From contig BDIU01000399.1 of NCBI GenBank assembly GCA_002118135.1, positions 292,142-356,141 of the forward strand: a stretch of DNA of 64,000 bases, in the 5' to 3' direction. The notes beneath the pieces are model-generated. The model saw nothing but the letters and a program-made list of their open reading frames with translations, was not told the DNA's origin and did no database searches. Made by a program: the position numbers and the translations under genes. Source of the DNA: Trebouxia sp. TZW2008. Its lineage: Eukaryota > Chlorophyta > Trebouxiophyceae > Trebouxiales > Trebouxiaceae. Positions within the stretch are counted from its first letter, which is position 1; the number at the start of each line of letters is the position of its first letter. Shown one piece after another: positions 34,679-46,500 of the stretch.

Positions 34679-36900
34679 ATGACTCTTTGTTCAACAACGC
34701 TGCTGCGACCCAACAAGGTTGCAAGAGCATTTGGCTTCAATACTGCAAGCCGGAGCAACGTTTCGACGCACGTATCGGCTTCATGTCGGCAAACCATATC
34801 AGCAGCTACTGCTGTCAGAGGGAACCCAGTACGCCAGCCTCGGGAGGAGAACATGGCCGGCGAATTTTACGTTGATCACACCTGCATAGGTGAGGGCACT
34901 GCAATTACCAGCCAATTGTGCTCGACGCGTGTGACATACTTTGCGTGTATCAATGATCCTTATTTCGCGGCGGCAGCACCAGAGAGCGTGCAGCTCACAG
35001 CTTGTTGACCTGACTGCAGACTGTGACACATGTCGCTGGATGGACCCAGAGACTTATGGGCGTGTTGGTAGCATGAGTGCAGTGGTGCGTCAGCCTCAAA
35101 CGCCCCAGGAACGGGAGAAAGCTATGCAAGCTCTGGTGACCTGTCCTACGTAAGCTTGCAGACTGACTGTGGCAGCAAGTCAAGCAGCTGGGCAGCAAAG
35201 CTTGTTTCATTTCCAGTCCAATCGCAAGTGCAAAGCATGCACCGCTCACACCTTGCCTCTGCATGTGAGAAGAGTGATCTCACCCCAAGCTTGTATGCTG
35301 CAAGCCATTTCAATGCTTCTGTGGAGTACAGTGCAGCTTACACTGTTGGGGTCATTGCTTATTTGCTCACATGTCTAATGCAGATTCTCCATTCACGCAA
35401 AGCAGAAGTCTGATGAGGTGAAGGCAGTGGTGGATGGGATGCCTATGCCTGTTGAGGGCTGCCCAAATGTGTATCACTGTGGCTTCTCTAGCAAGGACTC
35501 GTTTGGGTCTACCTCCTACCTGATTGTGCGGGAGAATGGCAATGTCATGGTGGACTCTCCACGCTTTGACAAGCACCTCCTCAAACAAATCCAGGTGTGT
35601 CACACCTGCCGGTTGTGGACTGCACACATTATCATATCTGACTGTTGTCAGACCCTTCGTCATCTGAGGCCATGAAGGTACCTGGTTTCTTCTTGTTGAA
35701 ACTGCCCCAGCTAACCAACTCAGACTTATGCTGGTCTTTCTGACTTTGCACGCCCGCTCAGCCTATGTTAGCACATTGCCACTATGGACTCAGTCCCCTG
35801 CAGCAGTATCATCTTGCTTGACATTGACAGCAACAGGTAGCAGTAATCATGGTGGTTGTGCAGAACCTTGGAGGCGTCAAGTACCACTTCCTGACGCATC
35901 AGGATGATGTGGCAGGGCACGATAAGTGGCATGAAGCACTCGGCACTGAACGGATCATCCACAGCACAGAGTGCAATGTTTCACAGCGCACAGAGTAAGC
36001 TGCTACAACTCCTCACTGCACCACATCTCAGCTTCATGTCAATCCAAGGTTGTGTGATGACATTGATGTAAAGCAACATGGCAAAGGCACTTTGAATTGA
36101 TGGGTACCTCTTTTGCAAACCACAGTCACTTCTGCAACTCACTTACATATCACAGCACGTTGCAATCGATGTCAAGGGCACTAGCACAGCCTGTATGCTG
36201 CTGACATATTGTGTTTGTATGCAGCGAGGTAGAAGTGCAGTTGCAAGGCGAAGGTCCCTGGCAGCTGCCCGATGGCAGTGATGACATAGAACTCATCCAC
36301 ACTCCTGGTCACACTGACGGCTCCACAGTGCTGCTGTTGAAGCCAGCCAAGACTCTGTTTTCAGGAGACCATTTTGGCGTATCTAGAAGAGTAGGAAGGC
36401 GTGCAATTATGACGTAGGCCCACTGCTAATGCAAGTCAATGCTGGTGTGCAACTGTCTGTGCTGATGCTGCCAGCAATCCTGGCTGCTTTCACAACAACG
36501 CATATGCATATGCCTTACCTGCAAATGCAGGTGCAACAATGCTGTGCATTGTTTGCAATTTCACATACATGCTTGCTCCACAGTTGCAGATTCTGCTGAC
36601 AGCATCTAGATTTCTTGCTGCATGCTGTGCATTGCCTGTCATTGGTCAATGCAAGCATGCTTTGCAATGGGTTTGTTTATAATTGCACATGTAGTCACAC
36701 TTGCATGGCACTATCACATCACTTCTATGCGCTCTGCGTGCAGGTTCTATAGCTCAGATCCAGCTCTTCAGGCAAAGAGTGTTGAGAAGCTGCAGCACCT
36801 AGACTTTTTGCATATACTGCCAGGTCACGGCAGAAGGGCACATTTCAGAGATGCACAGGATCGCATAGAGCAGATTCAGTTCAGCTTGGATAACGCGTAG
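34679..36900 (+). CDS. Ferredoxin-like / metallo-beta-lactamase-fold protein, plastid-targeted
   Basis: Six exons join in phase: 34679-34889, 35020-35149, 35384-35594, 35864-35994, 36225-36413, 36744-36900, giving 342 aa. Residues 1 to about 58 are Ser/Thr/Arg-rich, like a chloroplast transit peptide. A ferredoxin-like segment follows ([15 protein letters not shown], later TCPTFSI) with Cys spacing suited to a 4Fe-4S cluster. The C-terminal part is MBL fold: [52 protein letters not shown]. The usual HxHxDH motif is here H-Q-D-D-V-A-G-H, a hydrolase site changed in its second His. I believe plant homologues share this layout. Possible roles are plastid redox or hydrolysis of a small metabolite; the substrate is unknown. 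Confidence 0.85.
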
Positions 36901-37571
36901 CTGGATTCGCTTGTTGCTGCTCATGTGTGCATCTCAGATGGTTGACAGTTGATGCTGTGTTACTTTAGAATGTCAATGCGTCAAGAGCGTATTGTTAGGA
37001 CTTCACAATTGAAAACATGTCGCCTGTACACTAGTTTGCTCACAAAAGAGGATGCTTTCAATCATCTGATGTCAAGCTATAGTCAAAAGTTGTTTGCATA
37101 TGTCGGTAAAGGTGTCATTAATGATATGCTGATTGCAGAAGAAATTGTTGCCAGAAATACTTTCCTGCAGTGAGTAGGAGTGGTTTCCTTAAATGCGTGA
37201 TGGACAATGGAAGTTCTTTCTCATCCAGATCTGCTGCTGTATGCATCTGCTGTAAAAGCGCAAGAAAGTGTCATGTATTGCCATCCGCTGCCTGAGCCCT
37301 TGCATATGCTATGTACCACCACAACGACCTGAGGAAAGCACTTGTTGTGGGCCTGTCAATCCGGAGTTCCAGCATGAGCGCAATAGATTGACTACGCTTT
37401 TGCATAATGTTAGAAACGGAACCAGCATCAGTGGGCTCCCTGCGTTTGACACATCTGACAAAGCTCATGCAGACGAGACTGTTAAATACTGAAGGACACG
37501 TATAGGAACTACCAAGACTAGCCATCCAGCATGGTCGAACATTGCTGACACAAATTTTGAACAGCTTTACA
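36901..37571. other. Convergent intergenic region
   Basis: Between the ferredoxin/MBL gene (+) and the CBP80 3' end (-). No gene seen. Confidence 0.45.
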
Positions 37572-40500
37572 TCACAGATCAAGATGTCTCAACACAACAT
37601 CTTTCACATCAGGCAAAAGACCCTGTGCTATCTGTTGTATCTGAGGGGCTATTGGTGCAAGAGGTACATATTGCCTCCTGAGGAAAGCACCAAGCGCTGC
37701 CAGCGTGCGTTTCCTCCAGGCACTTTGGCTGTCTTGCTGCTGTGCATGGTTTGAATCCTCTTCTTCCATAGGTACAGCACCATCAGCTGCAGCAGGCTGT
37801 GCTGCTGACAGGCTAGCTTCTGCCAAGAGACTCAAATAGCCTTGATACACCTGCAAGCAATATGACACATGACAAAAGCAGATGCAGCACATTTTCACCA
37901 AGACAGCGCATCTTGCACATATCCTGTTGGCCATGAGCCCAAATGACAAGAGCCCAAGATGAGAACCGATGCACAAGTCTGTGACAGTGATAAGACTCGA
38001 TGAGCATAGCTGGCATGCAACATCTTACCAACCCTCGACCTCTGCTGTTCCTGAGAAAACCTGACAAAAGCAAGGACAAGAATTCACGCCTGATTGTGTA
38101 CCGATGGCAAGTGGTCAATGAGCATAGCTGGCGTGCAGTGTCTTATCTTTGGGATATGTCACTGCTCCTAGAAAGATCAATCAAAGCAAAGCATTTAATC
38201 CATGCACCTTAGCTGTCCATGACAAACATCCAAGCATCACAGCAGGCATGCAGCAGCTATGCCCAGCTCAAAATTATGGCAGCAATTGAGGTTGGGAAGG
38301 GCCACAGACCTGCAGCATGATGCTGTTCTGCACCTCAATGCTCTCTTGCAGATGCTGCTGGGCCTCTGTCACTTGTGGCTCGAAAGTTGTCACAGCCTGC
38401 CTGGCAGCCTGCAGACCATACAGCCAATCACCACAGACAGCAGTGCATGCAGATTTGCTTTACTGTTGCCTGCAATCCTCTTGCCCACATGCAACACAAA
38501 GCAAGCAACTCTATGTACTCATGGACAAACAAGCCTCTTGAGGGGTCCCTAACATCACAAGTTCTTGTGTGCCGCGCTCTTGCTGACATGACTGTCTGCA
38601 ACAAAGCAACAACCTCTCATGGCAGGCAGTGCTTGCAAACTGGCAAGGCTTCTGCAGTTGCTGCAATTGCTGGGCTATCTAATTTTGGCTTTACTCTAAT
38701 GCAGGGCTCATGGCAGGCAATGCATTCATGCTGGCAAGATGTCTGGCCTCACTGTTATTGCTGGGCTATCTTCTGCTGGTGCAGCGCCGTCAGCAGCCTC
38801 ATCAATTGGTGTAGTGGGCAGCAGTGCTTGCAGGCTAGCTTGACGCCTTGCCATCTCCTGCTCACATGCTTGCAGTATCTCCCTGTCATCCTGCACACAT
38901 CATCAATGTCAACTGCAGTAACTTTTCTTCGTAAGGGCACTTGGTGTAAGGACACTCTATGTGTATATACAACGCATATAGTACCCAAACACTGCATTCT
39001 GACTGCAGCGGCACCTCTGAGCAAGGACAGTTTGATGTAAGGACAGTTTTGTTAGGAAGCAAAGCAGTCGTTACAAAGAGAAGTCACTGTACATGCATTT
39101 TGGTAGGATTTTATGGCCCAGCCAGGTGCATACAGAAATAATGCAGTCTCTCCAGACAATTCTGTCCAAAGCCAATTTGAAACAACACAACAAACCCAAG
39201 TCACTGCAATCTCTGCACACCATTGTTTCCAGTGTTTTCGTACGGCAACTTACAGCACCACACATGAGCTTTGAGACGCACAGGCATTGAACAGGCAGTA
39301 CAGCAAAGGTCAAACTGGGTCCATGGCACAATGAGCAGCACGGTGCCTTTCTCCCAAAAGACTGCACAGCTGCAGCAAAGCTGATCTCCTGCCTCATCAG
39401 AATGAAGATTGATACACTTTCTGACCATGTCACATTTATCAAAGTGGAGACGCAGCCATAAGATCCCAGGCTGAAGCAGTTGTACACGCACAGGCCTTCT
39501 GCCCTATGTGCGTACAATTGCCTGAGCCTAGAGTCATATGGCTCTATTTCCAGCTTAATGTTTGTGACGTGTGTGGGCACGAATTCTTTCTCGCCAATCC
39601 AGTGCAGACACTCATGTTACGTCTGCACCTATGTTCTGGCAACGATTCTAGCCACTGGATTGTGCAGGAGGTTAGTGCACAGAAGGCACTCTATAGCATC
39701 ATCTGCAAACGTCATGCTTGAGCATGGATTAGCTTCACCGGCTTACAACATATCAATCAGACACAAACACCGTGCTGAGCCCTCACCTGTGTTCCAGCAA
39801 GAATTCTGGCCACTGTGTTGTGCAGAATGTCTGTGCATTTGAGGCACTGCATGGCAGCATCTGCAAACCTCATGAACATGGATTAGCTTCACAGGCTTAC
39901 AACATGTCAAGCATATGCAAGCACCATGCCGAGCCCTCACCTGTGTTCTGGCAAGGATCCTGGCCACTGTGTTGTGCAGAATGTCTGTGCACTTGAGGCA
40001 CTCCATGGCATCGTCTGCAGACCTCATGCCTGAGGCTTGCGGTCCAAACAGCCAGCGCAGCACTGCAGCTCCTGAGACCCAGCGCTTGCCCATGAGGTGG
40101 TCAACAATGATGCTGGTCAGCTGCACTGAGCTGGCCCATAGACTGGTGGCCTCGCTCATCAGCACATCCTCACCCTGCAGCATGACATGGGCTAGCATCA
40201 AGACAATGTATGATCAGCACCCAGGGCCTTACTAGGTATGTGCTAAAGCAACAAGTTGCCTTATGGAGGGTTGAAACTTGCAGTTGTTTACTGGACAAGC
40301 AAGGTCAGACACAGTGTGTGGTTGGCAGTCTGTTATGGCTGTCTGCATTCATGCATACCTGGTCGCCTGCTGCCTGTACTAGCTCATTCATGATGGGCTC
40401 ATGTCGGTCCAAATACGAGTACAGGTGACCAATGGATCTGCCTCCAATGGTCAGCAGGCACCGTATGAGCCACTTCAGGAGGGGCAATTCCCCGCCTAGC

Positions 40501-43500
40501 CCTTCCTTGACGTTGTTCTCCTCCAGCCAGGCTGACAAGCGAGCGCTGAGGGATGGGCCGCCAGGCACAGGCTGTCTGCTGTTGCCTGCTTTGGCAGCCT
40601 GTATCTGCTTCACCTGTCAATACAAGACAACTGTTGTAGCTTGTTGTTCTGTAGGCTCCGCATCTGCTAGTGTTACTGGTGTTGTCCTGTACAGTGATGC
40701 AGGTTGTCATTGCTGGGTACAGGCCCCCTGTTGTTGCCTGCTTTGACAGCTCGTATCTGCTTCACCTGTCAGCATACGCATCCTGTTTGGGCTTGTTGTT
40801 TTGTGACTGGCCCTTTCGTGAGTCATGTTGCCCAATGCTTGGCACCATCATGCAAGCACAGATAAAAGGATGTTGCTCAATACTCCTGTTGCAGCTTGCT
40901 TTTGTGTGACTGTGTGTGACTGGCAGTTTCATCACGAGTAAAAGGTACAGCTCCACAATATGCCTGTATATGCTGAACTTGTCGTCAGAAAAGTCCCGTT
41001 GCAGCTTGCTATTCTGCCATGATCAGGAGCATTTGCATGCTTGCTAGTGAGCCTCTCTGATCTTGCTAGGTGCATGGGTATCTGTGGTTGCTGCATTTGG
41101 TAATTGTGTAACTCCTGAGCATGGCATTGTGAAGCAGGCACTGATCAAAGGGTACAGACGTGCACAGTCAAGCTGTGCCAACGCCTCTGATCACAGAGAC
41201 AGCATCCCTGCTGCATTCTCCACTAGCTGCAAGGCTACCTACTGTCTTAGAATTGCTGCTGCTATGTTGGAACTTGTGACACTCTTGATCAGTGCATGTG
41301 TAATGGCTCAGCATGCAAAATGGCTCAGCATGTGTACAGACTGGGCTGCTCAGAGACAGTTGCTTGATGACTGTGCGCCCCCAGCAAGGCCTTTGAGCCT
41401 CACTAGCATGCGTTTATGTCTGTATGCATGTACGTATGTAGTCTCCACTGCATACACATACTGCACCAATGTCATGCATTTGCTGCTGTTGTTATTTCAG
41501 ATGGCTGAGGTGCTCCTGAAAGTCTGTACATAGTACCTCTTGACATGACTGCTGACACATGCTGACTCAGCAGCACTTCCAACACGTGGCAGGTGGATAG
41601 ACTCAGGCAGCAGACCACATCTTGAGGCTACTCTCCAAACACAAGCTGCAAGTGCTGTTTGCGTGATTGTATCTGCATTCATGTCAAGTGGTACTCTGAT
41701 CCTGACTTTCAATGGCAGCAACATGCCTTGAGCTGAGTCAAACTTCAGGATCCTGTCGCGATATCAAGGCTATTGTACCAAGGAATTGTTTGCATGCCTC
41801 TGAAAGACAGCAGCATCGCATGGCCTAGACCAATGTCATGAGTCCCATCAGCCCTCTTGTTTTCAGACTTGTTTGGCAGTTATGCTGTGCGTCTTGCTGT
41901 CTGCCAGACGTGCAACCTGAGCCATTTGGGCAGCGTGGTTATTGTGAACATTGTTGTGCTTGCATGTGCACAGGCAAGCACAACAAAATGGATGCCTATT
42001 GTGCACATGCCTCTGAGACAAGCTCAAGGCCAGCCTGCTGCTGATCAGTAGATTGTTTCGCAATTTGAAACATAACAGAGACGGCTACCTGTGCAAACAA
42101 CTGAGCAGCCAGCTCAGGGACAGGCTCAAGCCCAGCAGATTGTTGCTGATCATCAGCAGGGGCTGCAGCAGCTTCTGCACCAGCCCCATCAGCGGGCGCT
42201 GCAGCAGCAGGCACTGCAGCAGCACCATCATCAGCAGCACCATCAGCAGCAGCAGCTGAACCATTAGCCAAAGGCTGAGCATCTGATGCTGCATCCATTG
42301 CTGCTGGTGCAGTGGACGGAGCTGTTGGTGAGGGTCCCTCAAAGACTGGCTTGACTGAGGGTGTAGGCCCTATCAGCTCTAGCATTGCCTCAGGCACTCG
42401 TTCTCGCCTGAGAGTGGGGTCGAACTGCAGGTGGAATTCTCGGAAGGAGAGACGCATGGTGCGCTCCAGAGCCCAGGCTACAAAGTGCCTGCAAGCAACA
42501 TGCTGGAAGTCTCATCCTGATGATGCCTTTGCCGAAATCATGTTTGCAGGCTATAGCAGATGCAGCAGGCATAGGCCCCAATCTGCATCACAGCCAGAGC
42601 CTGTGCAGTGCCTGATGACATGTTGTGATAATGCTGTCGTGTTAGAGGGCAGAGACAATCCTGATCAGAAGCGCATGGTGCATGATGCAACTGTGTCATG
42701 TAATAACCGTCCTGACCGCGATGCTCAGAACAAGCCAGCCTGGCAAGATACGACTTGGGCCACACACACCTAGCCCATGTGCTGGAAAGTGTAACCATGT
42801 TTTAAATTTGACTATTAGTATTATCATCACCGTCGTTATTATTATCTTCAACATCATGATTATTATGTGAAACACAGTAACTCATGCACATATAGTCTCT
42901 GATGGCCTGCAGTAGCACACCTGGTAGGATCATATGGGGCAAGCTCCAGCACTGACTCCCATCTGTGCCAGCTCCAAATGAAATCATGATTGTTGATGTG
43001 CAGCGCAAGCCATTCAGCCACACGCAGGGCAACATCTGGGTCTGTTTGGGGCATGCCCTCCTTCAGGGCCTTCAGGCAGCCTCCAATGGGCTGGGCAAAG
43101 TCAGCGCTCAGCTTACACAGATTGGTCTGCATATCAACAGCCAAGTCAACGCTGCATGTCAACAACCATTGATCGAGTCCTGACTCATCGTGCCCTGACA
43201 AGCATACAGCAGTGACATGTGGGACGCAAGCCAATGAGCCCTGCGCAGTGCAACATCTGGGTCTGTTTGGGGCCTGCCCTCTTTCAAGGTTTCAGGCAGC
43301 CTCCAATGGGCTGGGCAAAGACAGCGCTTGCTTTGCACAGTGTCAAACAGGACAATCACTGATTGTTTGCACAGCTTCTGAACAACAAGCAGCATTGTAA
43401 GCCAGTACGGCAAAGCACCAAAGGAAGTCATCTTCTGACTCATGCATCAAACTGAAGTCGTTGGGACCAACCTCTGGCAAAGCATCATTGACAACTCAAA

Positions 43501-46500
43501 TCTGCAAGGCCCTGAGCGCATGTGTACACTGCAAAAGCCTTGCAAGCTTGCAGCAAAGAATATAATAAGAACAGATCAACACAAGATCCACCTACCCCAG
43601 CAAGGTGTTGCAGGGACAACTGTCAAGGTTGCCTTGCAAGTCTGTGACTGGCAGATGCCATTTCTGGCAGATGCAGTCAAGGTCTGATGCAGTCTCTCCC
43701 AGGCTGTCACTTCAGACAGAGGCTCCTGTTACGACGCCTAATTGCATAAAATTTTATATCACAGCATCACAACAGCACTGCAGATCTTGAGGGGACTTGC
43801 AAAAAAGCCTCACCGTGACTTTGGCATACGCCAAGACCCCCAGCTCGCTCTCAGGAAGGCGCAGCAGCTGGGCAAATATGGTTTCTTGGACAATGGCTGC
43901 CAAGGGCTTCAGGTCAAAGCTTTCCTCAGGACCAGAAAATGGAAGAGCTGCACAGGGAAAGCACAAAAGGTCATAAGCCATGCGGACAAAGCAAAAGGAG
44001 AGACTATGCCACTAGGCATCATGATAGGAGATCCTGGCTTCAGAGGCAGCTCATACATGCATGGCATTTGTTGATCAAGAGTGTCCGACTGACAGGCAGG
44101 TGTTCGCTCAAACAGCAGCAATCTGATGGTCATCATCAAACAGTGACTGCAGCCTGATCAACTAGCACATCAATCTGATGAACAAGCACTAAAAGAGCTA
44201 CGTCGTGCTGTGAGCATTCTGTCAGCAGCATGAAGGGCAAAAATATGTATCCGCACAGTACAACAAAAGATATGACATGAGGCATCTCTCTTGACACACT
44301 GCTAAAAGATGCCTGAGATGAGTCTTGAGCAGCATGAAAGTAGGGTTGCAACACTTACTGTTCTCCCCATGCACAAAAGCTGTGATGCTTTTTTGATACA
44401 GAATCAGCGCTAGTGCAGGCATACAGTATCGCTCACCTATACCCAATCTCCTGGCAAGCTCATTGTTGTCACCATCAAAGTAATGTATGGTGTCGACGAC
44501 ATACTCCTGAGCGACAATGCGGTCAATGGCTGACATCAGGGAGGTGACTGACTGCTTGTTTACAGAAAGTTGTAGGTTCAGTCCACCTCTAGGGGGGTAA
44601 GCATGCAGGATGGCTGCCGCAGCCTGCACAGGCACACAACAGCATCTCAGTATTGATACCCGTCTGCTTGTCCCAGAATAAATGTTTGATGGTGTCATGT
44701 AACATAAAGTGCCAGCCATCGTACACCTCAGCCAGCAGGTGTTGAGGAGGATATACATTTCTGTATGGTATCAAATGTTTTGTCATGTAGCAGAGCCGTA
44801 TGACAAACAGGCGGCATACGGGCAGCTTGCCAGGAGCAATTATAGTGCTAGGTAGGGGAACTACGGTACCTCTGCAGGAGTGAAGCCAGGTGTTGGGTGC
44901 TAAGGTTTGACATCCCTGAGAAGATTGCAACATCTTAATCTTGAGAGGGACAACGCACAAATTGTATAGCTAACGACTTTGAGGGTACTGCTGCAATCTC
45001 CACAATAGAGCTGACACCCCAATGTCTTTGAATGCAGGGGCAATGGGTGTACCTCTGCAGGAGTGAGGCCAGATGCAAGGCCTGGTGGCTGTGAGGGAAT
45101 GATGAGCTGGGGCAGGTCTAGAGGATTGCAGGCTGCCAGCTGGGGCTGGAATGACTCTGCATAGGAGGGGACCCCAGCCAGTTTCCACTGATCTGCCTTC
45201 AGCTCTTGAATGCTCTGCCATAGCTGCAGCAAACAGACCATTTTGGCATACACAACATGTAGCCTGGCAATTGCCTTGGTACATGCTCTTGCCCAAGACA
45301 TAAGAGACATGGAGTCTGGGCCATTTTCCACTGATTTCCCTGCAGCTGGTGAATGCTCTGCCATAGCTGCAGCAAGCAAGCCATGTTTGCACACAAGACA
45401 TTGAACGTGGCATTGGTCAGGACTTTGGTAGTATTTCTTGCAAAGGCATAAAAGATATTGAGTCTGGGCCATTTTGCACTGATTTTCCTTCGGCATTTGA
45501 ATGCTCTGCCATAGCTGCATCAAACGGGCCATATTGGCACACAAGACACTGAATCTGGTCAATGTCTCCATACAATCATGTGCAGAGGCATGAAAGACAT
45601 TGAATCTGGGCCATTTTTCACTGAATGCCCTTCAGCTCTGAAATGCTCTGCCATAGCTTCAGCAAATGGGCCGTGTCGGCACACGACACACTGAATCTTT
45701 GGCACTGGTCAATGTGTTTGTACAAACTTGTGCAAAGGCATACAACACATTGCATCTGAGGCATTTTCTATTGATACATGACTGACATGGCTTTCCCTGC
45801 AGCTCAAGTGCTTTGCCATGAATGCATCGCTTGAGTCTTGGCCAAAATGCTGTCAGTTGTGTCCAATTTGGCAACTTTAGCTTCGACCACATGCAATGTC
45901 TTATTACACTGGACTTTGAGTCTGGGCCAGCGCTGTCATTTGTCAGCAGTGTAAGACTGTTGCTTTGACCTCATGCACCTGACTGCATGACTTGAATGCA
46001 TGATGGCCTGCACAATACATGGCAAAGCATGCATAGGCAGGGTTGACCCAAGACTTGACTCTGCAATCCTGTTGCCATTGCGCCTGATTGTGTTGGAAAA
46101 TGGCTAGAGTCTCGGGCTGCCTTTATAGACAGAGGCTGGCATGATGATGCCTGACAGCGCAGACTTTTCTTTTCTGTTTTGACGGCTAAAGTACCTGAGG
46201 TAGGAATGATGCTCCGCCTCCAGCGCTCAAGTGAGCTGCATCTTCTGAATCGCTGGTTGGATCAAAGGGATTGAGAGCCTCTTGAAGTGAGCATGGCCTG
46301 ATGCTCAGGTATTGCTCGACTGCGCTGGCAAACTCTGTGAGCCCCTCAGGGTCGGTCTCTAGGTTGTGCAGCTCAGGAGACAGCCATGGCAGAGCAATGA
46401 CTGCTGTGTACATCAAGTAATCTGTGTAAGGCTGTAGCCAGCTGCCAGCATTCGCTGAAATACCTGCCACACAGTGCGAATAAAGTTGAAAAGGTGTACT

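Noticed and set aside
36949..37173. Small plus-strand frame after the ferredoxin/MBL gene
   Set aside because: AT-rich spacer between convergent genes; no homology, no promoter-like composition.
38375..39040. 221-codon plus-strand frame
   Set aside because: It lies antisense over CBP80 exons, has low-complexity Cys/His/Leu content, and no start-region signal.
41497..41724. 75-codon minus-strand frame in a CBP80 intron, protein-like at first sight
   Set aside because: No splice borders that keep CBP80 phase and no motif; left as intron.
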